From assembly GCF_001648155.1 (NCBI RefSeq), contig NZ_CP015199.1, positions 930,001 through 994,000 on the forward strand: a stretch of DNA of 64,000 nucleotides, given 5' to 3'. Positions 35,526 through 42,743 of the stretch are shown here, one piece after another (positions within the stretch are counted from its first letter, which is position 1; each line of letters opens with the position of its first letter). The notes under the pieces are model-generated. The model had not been told where the DNA came from. It saw nothing but the letters and a program-made list of their open reading frames with translations, and searched no databases. This DNA is from Chryseobacterium glaciei (GTDB taxonomy: Bacteria; Bacteroidota; Bacteroidia; Flavobacteriales; Weeksellaceae). The translations under genes and the position numbers were made by a program.

Positions 35526-36944
35526 ATGTTTTTAAAATCCCTCTTAAAAAAAACATTCTATGTTCTCATCTTATTATTTATAGAAAACTATGACGCACAA
35601 ATATATTCTATAAAAGATCTCGACAGCCTCTCTGAAAAATACCGGACAGAAGGTAACATTAAGAAAAGTATAGAGCTTAATATTAATGCCATAAAAAACT
35701 ACGAAAAGCAAAACAATAAAGATGGCGTAATAGCAGCTTATATTAATATCGGCGGCCTGTTTTGGAATCTTCACAGATATAAAGAAAGTCTGAAATATCT
35801 GGAAAGTGCAGAAACAGAATTAAGAAAAATAAAAAATCCTACATTATGCGCAAGAATGTATGGAGAATATGCCCGAAATTACGCTTCTCTTGGGCTTTTA
35901 GATCAATCTAATACCAGTCTTGACACTTCAATTTACTTCGCAAAACAAATCTCTGATAAAAAGGAAAAAGAAAAACTTCTCTATTTTTACTATACTTGGA
36001 AAATAGCCAATTTTGAAGAACTCCGTGCTACTGATTCCATCAATTCTACCCTAAAAAAACGATTAAAACTTACGGTTCAGCCTCTTACTTATGTTTATAT
36101 GGCAGAAAATTTCATCCAGAATAAAAAGACAGATTCTGCCGAATATTACCTGAACAAAGCCAGCAAAATGAGTGGTGATTTTAGTCATTATCAAAAATCT
36201 ATGACTCTCCTTGCTTTTGGAAAATTGTATACCGCAAAAAAAGACTATCAGAAAGCTTTGGATTATTATCTTAGATCTTTGGCTATTTCTAAACAAGTTT
36301 CGAGAAAAAGTGATATTAAAAATGCCTATAAACTGATTTCTATAACCTATGATTCTCTTAATGATATGGAGAAAAAGAACGAATATCTTCAACAGTATTC
36401 CAACATCAACGACAGCATTACCAGATCTGAAAGAGAAGCTTTGAAAATACCGGTAGACAAGATCATTCACGAAGAAAATGAGAAGGAAAAAAACGAAAGA
36501 TTAAAATACTTCATCTTAATATCCGGAGTTGTAGCAGCAGCAATTATTGTCGTTATCGCCCTTACCAGAAAATATATCAAAAAGCAGAAACAGGCCGAGG
36601 AAATAATTATCGAAACCATGCACGAAACAGATGAATTAAAAAGCAAACTCAACGAAGCTTTTGAAGAATTATCTAAACTCGCCATGACCAATGATCCTTT
36701 TTTCCTGACCCGTTTCAAGGAAGTTTATCCTGAGTTTTATGAAACTTTGACAACAAAATATCCTAATCTTTCGGCAAATGACATAAAATTTTCAGCTTTT
36801 TTAAGGCTTAATCTATCTACAAAAACAATTGCACAGTATAAAAACATTTCAATCCGCACTATTGAATCTAGAAAATACCGATTGAGAAAAAAACTAGACC
36901 TTCCGTCTGATGTTGATCTTAATAAATGGATGATGGAACTATAA
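35526..36944 (+). CDS. TPR-transmembrane-HTH regulator, paralogue 2
   Basis: 472 residues with the same build as the 29955 and 42744 proteins: signal peptide ending YDAQ, TPR-like repeats (about 30-300), transmembrane helix near 327-346 (YFILISGVVAAAIIVVIAL), linker, then NDPFFLTRFKEVYPEFYETL and a LuxR-like HTH (LSTKTIAQYKNISIRTIESRKYRLRKKL). Unlike the other two it has no divergent surface gene. Its upstream neighbours are HTH pair 1 and the hairpin-rich spacer, and HTH pair 2 follows 1.2 kb downstream. Its terminator is at 36969. Confidence 0.9.
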   Translation: MFLKSLLKKTFYVLILLFIENYDAQIYSIKDLDSLSEKYRTEGNIKKSIELNINAIKNYEKQNNKDGVIAAYINIGGLFWNLHRYKESLKYLESAETELRKIKNPTLCARMYGEYARNYASLGLLDQSNTSLDTSIYFAKQISDKKEKEKLLYFYYTWKIANFEELRATDSINSTLKKRLKLTVQPLTYVYMAENFIQNKKTDSAEYYLNKASKMSGDFSHYQKSMTLLAFGKLYTAKKDYQKALDYYLRSLAISKQVSRKSDIKNAYKLISITYDSLNDMEKKNEYLQQYSNINDSITRSEREALKIPVDKIIHEENEKEKNERLKYFILISGVVAAAIIVVIALTRKYIKKQKQAEEIIIETMHETDELKSKLNEAFEELSKLAMTNDPFFLTRFKEVYPEFYETLTTKYPNLSANDIKFSAFLRLNLSTKTIAQYKNISIRTIESRKYRLRKKLDLPSDVDLNKWMMEL

Positions 36945-36968
36945 TTTCTTAATTAAAAAATAATTTTC

Positions 36969-37003
36969 AAAACCTTTAAATGAAATATTTTGAAGGTTTT
37001 TTT
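36969..37003 (+). terminator. terminator after 35526-36944
   Basis: Stem AAAACCTT / AAGGTTTT with a 16-nt loop and a seven-T tail. Confidence 0.75.
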
Positions 37004-37192
37004 GTGACTTTTTACGTAATAACTCCTCAAAACCAATTTTTAACACTACGTCAAAACTACTACCCAACAAAACACAAACAATTGATAATTAAACAATTAA
37101 ATACATCAAGTAAATTTGCAGTATTATATTATTCAAAAATTGACTATACATTTGTACCACATTCAAGTTAGTATTTCAAAAACACAAATTTT

Positions 37193-37256
37193 GATCCTTA
37201 GCTTAAATAAGGATTTAAATAGTGAGTGTAACCCAAATAAAGCACTCACTATTTTA
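37193..37256 (+). ncRNA. two adjacent hairpins (E), ATCCTTA and AATAGTGAGTG stems
   Basis: First stem ATCCTTA / TAAGGAT (37194-37214), second stem AATAGTGAGTG / CACTCACTATT (37218-37253), perfectly paired and followed by TT only. Part of the hairpin series in the 36945-38114 spacer. Confidence 0.45.
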
Positions 37257-37338
37257 TAAAGTTTAAAAAATTAATAGAAAGACATAATAAGGTTATTTAA
37301 ATTTTACTTTATTAATAATTTACAACTTAATTAGAGTG

Positions 37339-37414
37339 AAGTGGAAGTAGGAATGCAAATATTTAATATAAAGATTCATCCCATTTTATATGAATGTTTG
37401 CTTCCTCTTTTTTT
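37339..37414 (+). ncRNA. structured element F (GTGGAA family, TCATCCC loop, terminator tail)
   Basis: Begins AAGTGGAAGTAGG. Stem AGGAA.GCAAA.ATT pairs with AATGTTTGCTTCCT, with internal TTCATCCCATTTTA, and ends in seven T residues. It combines the start of elements B and C with the loop of B and the element at 37612. A small RNA of about 75 nt is a reasonable model. Confidence 0.5.
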
Positions 37415-37450
37415 AAGAAAAAACTACTAGTTTATTTATAATAAGGGTTG

Positions 37451-37490
37451 GGTAGTAAGTGAACTACAAGTAAGCTTACTACCTTTTTTT
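37451..37490 (+). terminator. hairpin G with T tract
   Basis: Stem GGTAGTAAGT / GCTTACTACC, 13-nt loop, seven T residues. There is no gene immediately upstream on this strand. Confidence 0.65.
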
Positions 37491-37611
37491 AATCTTCTTG
37501 ATTTTCAAGAAAAATGCTCTTATTTTATTAAGATATTATATAATCCGATTTATTAAAATTTGCTTACAAATTTAGTCTTTGTGAAGTTTTTTTTCGAAGT
37601 AAGTAAATTAG

Positions 37612-37680
37612 AAAGGTTTGCAGATATATTGATATTAAAAAGTCATCCCGATTTGAAATTGACGTATCTGCATCCTTTTA
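37612..37680 (+). ncRNA. structured element H (TCATCCC loop)
   Basis: Stem AAAGG..TGCAGATA pairs with TATCTGCA.CCTTTT, enclosing AAGTCATCCCGATTTG. Loop motif as in elements B and F; T tail short. Confidence 0.4.
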
Positions 37681-37724
37681 TTAAAACACATTTGAAATTA
37701 AACACATCTGCGAAAAAAATTATT

Positions 37725-37753
37725 AAATCGTCCTATTTTTAGGGCGATTTTTT
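37725..37753 (+). terminator. hairpin I with T tract
   Basis: Stem AAATCGTCCT / AGGGCGATTT around ATTTTT, with three further T residues. Confidence 0.65.
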
Positions 37754-37888
37754 ATATGTTTCAAAAACTGCAATAAAAATATACTCGTTATTAGTTATAA
37801 CTAAATTATAAGTCACACAAATTCTAGAATAATGTGTTTGGACGAAATTACAGAGTAAATGCTATTATTGAAAATTTAAATAAAATAA

Positions 37889-37907
37889 GATAAAAACTTC
37901 ATGATTA
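37889..37907 (+). promoter_or_regulatory. motif shared upstream of both HTH pairs, copy 2
   Basis: GATAAAAACTTCATGATTA, one base different from 33914-33932; 113 bp before the -7 box at 38021. Confidence 0.5.
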
Positions 37908-38020
37908 GATAGTGAAAAATCTACTGTATTTTAACCATCAATAATACACAATGATTTAGCTATCAACAATTTATATATTTGAAGTATAATTGTAGTAATA
38001 GATTTTCCATTAATCTGCCA

Positions 38021-38028
38021 TAAATTTG
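38021..38028 (+). promoter_or_regulatory. -7 box of HTH pair 2
   Basis: TAAATTTG preceded by GCCA, as at 33978 (GCCACA-TAAATTTG). It predicts a leader of about 80 nt. Confidence 0.45.
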
Positions 38029-38114
38029 CTGAAGCTTTTAGCTATCAACCCATCAAGTATTCTTGAGAATATTATTCTACAATTCTCAAAATACTTTTAC
38101 TAATTATCTGCATT

Positions 38115-38561
38115 ATGCACAATTTAAAAGAAATACATATAGGATCATTAATCAAAAAAAGAGTTACAGAGTATAATATTAATATTTCTAGAATCTGTAA
38201 TTTTTTCAACTGCGATGAGCTGCTGATTGATGAAATGTACAAGAGCAATTCTTTAGATTCTGCTCATTTATTAAAATGGAGTAAGTTGCTTGAATATGAT
38301 TTTTTTAGAATATATTCTCAACATTTAATTCTCTATTCACCGCAGTCATCAACTCGGTCCGGTCATTCAAAAGTAGAGAAAACAAGCTTACCTCAGTTTA
38401 GAAAAAATATTTACACCAAAGAAATAATTGATTTTATAATTGAGCTTATTGAAACTAAAAAGAAAACGAAGACTCAGGTTATCAAAGAATATAAGATACC
38501 AAAAACTACCCTGTATAAGTGGATCGCCAAGTATAAAACAATTAGTAATGACGGAAAATAG
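38115..38561 (+). CDS. HTH protein A2 (first gene of the second pair)
   Basis: 148 residues, paralogue of the 34037 product. The block LEYDFFRIYSQHLIL is identical and SLPQFRKNIYTKEIIDF is nearly so. The C-terminal HTH reads EYKIPKTTLYKWIAKYK. The N-terminal 50 residues are more divergent, with a common pattern RICNFFNC. As with its paralogue, there is no catalytic transposase domain. The second gene starts 7 bp after its stop. A duplicated regulator pair is the likely reading, and the function is unknown. Confidence 0.85.
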   Translation: MHNLKEIHIGSLIKKRVTEYNINISRICNFFNCDELLIDEMYKSNSLDSAHLLKWSKLLEYDFFRIYSQHLILYSPQSSTRSGHSKVEKTSLPQFRKNIYTKEIIDFIIELIETKKKTKTQVIKEYKIPKTTLYKWIAKYKTISNDGK

Positions 38562-38568
38562 TAAACTT

Positions 38569-38913
38569 ATGGAAAACAAAATTTTAAACTCTCCGGATTA
38601 TAAAAGGATCTTCAATGATATGATACAAATGAAATATCCTGAAAAGGAAAAAGAATGCCAAAACATATTGAATAAGAAAGAATTATCAAGTTTGGACATT
38701 CTTAATCTTAATGAAAAAATATTCGGGATTGAGGATAGAGAAACCCAAATATTCAATCAGTCTCATAGATCTTATGACAAGGAAGCTGTATTGGAAATTT
38801 TGAAACTTCAGAAGAAAAACAACCTGAGTAATTCAGAGTTGGCAAGAGACCTGAAAATGAGCAGAAATACCATCACTAAATGGAAAAAAATGTTTGCTTA
38901 TTATAACAATTAA
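38569..38913 (+). CDS. HTH protein B2 (second gene of the second pair)
   Basis: 115 residues from the ATG at 38569 (MENKILNSPDYKRIF), which aligns with the start of the 34519 product. The frame is open further upstream, but that stretch overlaps the preceding gene and has no counterpart in the paralogue. Conserved parts are IFGIEDRETQIFNQSHRSYDKEA... in the middle and the HTH LSNSELARDLKMSRNTITKW at the end. Probably co-transcribed with the 38115 gene. Function unknown. Confidence 0.83.
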   Translation: MENKILNSPDYKRIFNDMIQMKYPEKEKECQNILNKKELSSLDILNLNEKIFGIEDRETQIFNQSHRSYDKEAVLEILKLQKKNNLSNSELARDLKMSRNTITKWKKMFAYYNN

Positions 38914-38941
38914 TAAAAATTTTCATTTTTGTGTTTTTTGT

Positions 38942-38981
38942 TGACAGAGGATGTTTAAGCATTACCTGCTCTCCTCTGTCA
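38942..38981 (+). repeat. hairpin J after HTH pair 2
   Basis: Perfect stem TGACAGAGGA / TCCTCTGTCA with a 20-nt loop. No clear T tract on either strand. Confidence 0.5.
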
Positions 38982-39040
38982 TTTCTCAAAATATGATAAT
39001 GAAAACCACAGACTCAATTTTTAATTATATTTTTACTACA

Positions 39041-39076
39041 AAGCCGAAGATTGATATTAGATCTTCGGCTTTTTTA
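39041..39076 (+). terminator. terminator K downstream of HTH pair 2
   Basis: Perfect stem AAGCCGAAGAT / ATCTTCGGCTT with a T tract; first strong plus-strand terminator after the pair. Confidence 0.88.
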
Positions 39077-39274
39077 TTCAATTATACTTTCTACATTTCC
39101 AAATACTCTGATAATTCATTTTGAATGTATTTTTGAGGCTTTTTTATATCTCCCGAGATATTTTAAGGTTCTCAGTTGACTTTTTTACTTTGACAACCAG
39201 CCTTTTAATATCTCAGTTCAGGTTTTTAACTTGAAAATTGACGTTTTTTACTTAAAGAGCTTTGATCATCAAAC

Positions 39275-39305
39275 AAAAAACCGAAGATTTAAAGTAAATC
39301 TTCGG
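39275..39305 (-). terminator. minus-strand terminator (CCGAAGATTT stem)
   Basis: Perfect stem CCGAAGATTT / AAATCTTCGG, followed on the minus strand by six T residues. Confidence 0.75.
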
Positions 39306-39320
39306 TAAACACAAACCCTA

Positions 39321-39353
39321 AAAAGATCAGGGATATTGGGGAACATTATCCCT
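39321..39353 (-). terminator. minus-strand hairpin N (CAGGGATA stem)
   Basis: Stem AGGGATA / TATCCCT, then GATCTTTTT on the minus strand. A weaker member of the GCAGGG-like series. Confidence 0.4.
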
Positions 39354-39409
39354 TCCTTTAAAGAAAAACACTAGAAACTACGTGTATAGTTTAGGGTATT
39401 TTTTTCATC

Positions 39410-39450
39410 AAAAAACGAAAGCAGGGAAATGGGAAGTTTCTCTGCTTTCG
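39410..39450 (-). terminator. minus-strand terminator (CGAAAGCAG stem)
   Basis: Perfect stem CGAAAGCAG / CTGCTTTCG, followed on the minus strand by a T tract. Contains GCAGGGAAAT as in the related elements. Confidence 0.75.
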
Positions 39451-39525
39451 GGATAAACACTAAGTCTGAAAACTCAACACTACTTTTCTCATCATTTGTT
39501 TTTTTATTTTCTTTTAAAAAGATCT

Positions 39526-39577
39526 AGAAAAAGACAGGGCAATGGAATATGAGTAATGTACGGGGATCCCTGCCTTT
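39526..39577 (-). terminator. minus-strand terminator L, first after the 39651 gene
   Basis: Stem AAAGACAGGG / CCCTGCCTTT (one A-C mismatch), 28-nt loop, then TTTTTC on the minus strand. Confidence 0.6.
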
Positions 39578-39650
39578 AACTAAATCAAAATATAATTAAA
39601 ATTGTTTTTTAATTTAAGAGAAGCTTTAACTACGCTTTCTCTTATAGAAT

Positions 39651-40439
39651 TTATTGAGCATTTCCTATGGAAATAGTGAATTGTGATAATTGAGTACCAA
39701 TACCTGAATCTGTAATGGCAATAGAATCAAACCAAACTCCTCCAAAATTATAAACTATTCCTGATGTACCAATACTAGTACTCACAGTAATATTTGTTGT
39801 AGCATCATCAATTGTAAAATTATTATTACAGCCACCATTAGGAGCTACAGAAATTACCGGTGATACTTTTACACCACCTTTCGTCAATACAAATGAAAAC
39901 TTGTTACCTGAATTTGAACCTGCTTGAAGTACTTTGAAGTTAGTGACTTCTCTATTAAAATCAATTATAGTATGAGATCCAGAAAATCTGAAGTTTGAAG
40001 CAGTAACTCCACAATTGGTAACAGACCCTGAGGGTTTTTCAACATCACCATAATTTCTAAATTTCGCAGTAACAAGTAATCCATCCACAGTACCAGTTGC
40101 AGTACCATTACTTACCGTGTAAGGAATTCGAAATCCTGTTGGGGAAAGTGAAAGATCGGGAGGTGGCACTACGGGAATCACTGTACAATCATTTCCTATC
40201 CAGGAAGTACCGTTCCAATATTCCATGCAGTTATCATCCGTGTTATAGATCCACGATCCTGCTGGTTTAGGATTGATACCATCTCTCTGCGCTATTGTAA
40301 GTCTGGGAGGCAGAAATCCCTTATCTATGGAAAACACCTCGAGCATAGCACTGGGGCTAGGGTTTGGAGTACCTACACCCACCTGCCCGAAGACTAATGC
40401 CCCAATACTTATCATCGCTGTGATTAATATTTTTTTCAT
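39651..40439 (-). CDS. exported surface-type protein, family member B1
   Basis: 262 residues with signal peptide ending GALVFGQ. The N-terminal part has the module GTPNPSPSAMLEVFS...KGFLPPRLTIAQRDGI and CMEYWNGTSWIG. A PPPDLSLSPTGF linker leads to a C-terminal domain (about 110-262) sharing the spacing and the VYNFGGVWFDSIAI block with the 40636 product. Both domain types also occur there, with extra repeats between them, so the two look like a duplication in which one gained or lost internal repeats. Surface location is inferred. Confidence 0.83.
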   Translation of the reverse strand: MKKILITAMISIGALVFGQVGVGTPNPSPSAMLEVFSIDKGFLPPRLTIAQRDGINPKPAGSWIYNTDDNCMEYWNGTSWIGNDCTVIPVVPPPDLSLSPTGFRIPYTVSNGTATGTVDGLLVTAKFRNYGDVEKPSGSVTNCGVTASNFRFSGSHTIIDFNREVTNFKVLQAGSNSGNKFSFVLTKGGVKVSPVISVAPNGGCNNNFTIDDATTNITVSTSIGTSGIVYNFGGVWFDSIAITDSGIGTQLSQFTISIGNAQ

Positions 40440-40522
40440 TCTTAATTTTTTTAATTTTAAAGTACATTCAATTTTTTCCTTGTATGAATTGAATTAAGTT
40501 TATAAAATATTTTTGAACTTCT

Positions 40523-40559
40523 AAAAAAGCAGGGATATAATAAGGGAATTCCCTGCTTT
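40523..40559 (-). terminator. terminator M after the 40636 gene
   Basis: Perfect stem AAAGCAGGG / CCCTGCTTT and a T6 tail on the minus strand. Same GCAGGGATAT start as elements at 39329 and 39421. Confidence 0.8.
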
Positions 40560-40635
40560 AGTTAAAGGATATTTTATAATTTCCGAGAAGTCATCATTCT
40601 TCTCTGGCATTTTAGTAAGGTGTTATGTTGTTTTT

Positions 40636-42372
40636 TTACAATGCATCTCCTATACAGAAATCGAGATTAAATCCATTACCACTATTATGATTAGTAGCTT
40701 CAAGAGTCATTTCATCAAACCATACTCCTCCTAAATTATATACAATATTACCAACTCCGGAACCAGATCTCTTCACATAAATTGAATTACCATTTTTAGA
40801 AATTGTAAAACTACCGTTACAAGTTGTTTGCCCAAGAGAAACTATAATATCTGAGCTACTAATAATTTTATTATTTCTTTTTAATGTAATAGTATAATCT
40901 TCTCCGGAATTTAAGACTACTGATTTTACTTTAAGATTAACAACCGGCTTATCAAATTTAACCGTCATAGTAGAATAACTATATTGAGCAACTGCAAGAG
41001 CAAAACTTTTTGATGTATCGTTACTTGTTCCGCAAAAAGTATATACTCCAGTTGCCTGTCCAACATTCGTATGGTTAAAGGTAGCTGTAACAAATTTATT
41101 CGTACTAATAGGACCTGAAGCCTGTCCTCCACTTCCGGTATGCGGAAGAGCAAAACCATAACAAGCATTACCAAGATCTGGTGGTGCAACAACAAATACG
41201 TATAAATAACAACTTTTACCATCCAGATTAATCTCAAAATAAGCTCTACCTGTAGAAGTTGGTGTTCCGCCAATTTTTACTTGAATGTCACCGCTACCAT
41301 TTACAAAATTTCCTGCAGATATTTCAGCTGTTAAACCTAAGATCCCTTTAGAATTAAAGAACTGTTGAGCATATGGCCCACCATTTCCTCCAGTATACTT
41401 GATAAACATATTGTCAGAATATGAACTGTTAGCTGTTGCAACATTATTTTGAACAGCTTGACTGCAATCTAACCCTATTATCGTCCCTTGATTGCTCGCA
41501 AAATTAATATTTCTATTACAGGTAGAACTTCCCAATGTAAATATGAAATTATGATCCCCCGCTCCTTGAGGAGTCCCACTTGCATATAAAGTAATCTTCT
41601 GAGTGGCTATACTCTGGAAATCTCCACTTCCTTCAAATTTAATACCATTCACAGAGTTACTTGATGCTGACCAAGGTCCTGTAGAAGCAGGGGTTACGTT
41701 TAGTTCAATCTTATTAGCAGATGTCATTGCTGTTCCCTGCTTATAGGTACCACTCAGTACCGCATTATTACAGCTAATAGTTCCTCCTCCCTGGCTTGCA
41801 GAGAAAGTAATATTTCTTACACAGGCAGTCGAGCTTCCTACAGTAAAGGAAAATGGAAAAGTTCCGTTTGATACCGGTACTCCATTAGCTCTTAATGTAA
41901 TATTCTGAGAACCTGGAGAAGTAAAATCTCCGCTTCCGGTAAACTGTACTCCGTTTACAGTATTACTATTTGCTGTCCATGCTCCAATGGTTGTTACATT
42001 TACGGTAATTACTACTGTATTTGCAGAGGTCATTGATACTCCTTGTTGATAAGTACCACTCAAAGCTCCTGTAGTACAATTGGTAATAGTACCGGCTCCG
42101 GGATCTACGGTGCCTCCACTACAATTTCCTACCCATGCTGTAGTGTTCCAGTATTGCAGACAGTTTATATCTGCATTATATATTGTTAATCCTCCTGGCT
42201 TAGGATTTATACCATCTCTTTGAGCAGTTGTTAACCTTGGTGGTAGAAATCCCTTATTTGTAGAAAATACATCCAGCATAGAGCCGGGAGTAGGATTAGC
42301 AGTGCCAATACCCACTTGACTAAAGAGGAATATGCTAATACATATCATCAATGCAGTCGATATTTTTTTCAT
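40636..42372 (-). CDS. exported surface-type protein with three tandem beta domains, family member B2
   Basis: 578 residues with signal peptide ending IFLFSQ. Layout: shared module (about 20-80, KGFLPPRLTTAQRDGIN, CLQYWNTTAWVG), then three tandem domains of about 100 residues (about 96-196, 197-298, 299-394), the first two clearly related (CTTGALSGTYQQGVSMTSAN, CNNAVLSGTYKQGTAMTSAN; NGVQFTGSGDF, NGIKFEGSGDF), the third diverged. The C-terminal domain (about 395-578) matches the 39651 product (VYNLGGVWFDEMTL). Divergent from the TPR-HTH regulator at 42744, with promoter and leader element like the 28621 gene. Likely adhesin (inference). Confidence 0.85.
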   Translation of the reverse strand: MKKISTALMICISIFLFSQVGIGTANPTPGSMLDVFSTNKGFLPPRLTTAQRDGINPKPGGLTIYNADINCLQYWNTTAWVGNCSGGTVDPGAGTITNCTTGALSGTYQQGVSMTSANTVVITVNVTTIGAWTANSNTVNGVQFTGSGDFTSPGSQNITLRANGVPVSNGTFPFSFTVGSSTACVRNITFSASQGGGTISCNNAVLSGTYKQGTAMTSANKIELNVTPASTGPWSASSNSVNGIKFEGSGDFQSIATQKITLYASGTPQGAGDHNFIFTLGSSTCNRNINFASNQGTIIGLDCSQAVQNNVATANSSYSDNMFIKYTGGNGGPYAQQFFNSKGILGLTAEISAGNFVNGSGDIQVKIGGTPTSTGRAYFEINLDGKSCYLYVFVVAPPDLGNACYGFALPHTGSGGQASGPISTNKFVTATFNHTNVGQATGVYTFCGTSNDTSKSFALAVAQYSYSTMTVKFDKPVVNLKVKSVVLNSGEDYTITLKRNNKIISSSDIIVSLGQTTCNGSFTISKNGNSIYVKRSGSGVGNIVYNLGGVWFDEMTLEATNHNSGNGFNLDFCIGDAL

Positions 42373-42415
42373 TCTTTATTTGTTTTAAAAATTAATAATA
42401 CATTCAAAATTTTTC

Positions 42416-42460
42416 CTTGTGTGTTTAGAATCGTACTTCAAAAAATGACTAGTCTTATTT
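42416..42460 (-). promoter_or_regulatory. conserved 5'-leader element, copy 2
   Basis: Reads TGTGTGTTTAGAATCGTA...TGACTAGTC-TTATTT on the plus strand, matching 29656-29701 except for about six positions. GACTAGTC here is a perfect palindrome. Located in the predicted leader of the 40636 gene. Confidence 0.65.
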
Positions 42461-42488
42461 TTCCGAAATCTTCTCTCGAAAGAGGGTG

Positions 42489-42496
42489 CAAATGTA
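42489..42496 (-). promoter_or_regulatory. -7 box of the 40636-42372 surface gene
   Basis: TACATTTG on the minus strand; same distance from the leader element as in the 28621 gene. Confidence 0.5.
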
Positions 42497-42719
42497 GAAT
42501 TGAAAATATGAGATTTCTTTACGTCATTTTTACGACATAACTGTAATTTATTTAAAATCAAATAATTAAAACCTAACTTAAGTAAGAATGAAGTATAAAA
42601 GAAAATAAGGTCAACAATTTTTTTTACGGTTTAATTGATCTTTTTAGAATATTTATTGATAGATATTACAATAGAATGTTTCATTTAAAACATAAACGTA
42701 ATTTTCTTTTCGAAAACAT

Positions 42720-42727
42720 TATATTTG
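42720..42727 (+). promoter_or_regulatory. -7 box of the 42744 regulator
   Basis: TATATTTG, 16 bp before the ATG. Confidence 0.5.
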
Positions 42728-42743
42728 TTATTAAACCACATGT

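Noticed and set aside
36980..37171. 63-codon plus-strand frame after the regulator
   Set aside because: It starts inside a terminator stem and has no protein features; low-complexity AT-rich.
37560..37742. 60-codon plus-strand frame
   Set aside because: It covers hairpin elements H and I with paired stems, which explains the sequence better than coding.
34037..38913. Insertion sequence or transposase pair
   Set aside because: The HTH resembles IS OrfA-type proteins, but I find no DDE domain, no terminal inverted repeats and no target-site duplication.
35087..39450. CRISPR array
   Set aside because: The repeated elements are irregularly spaced hairpins of variable stem sequence; there are no identical repeats with regular spacers and no cas genes.
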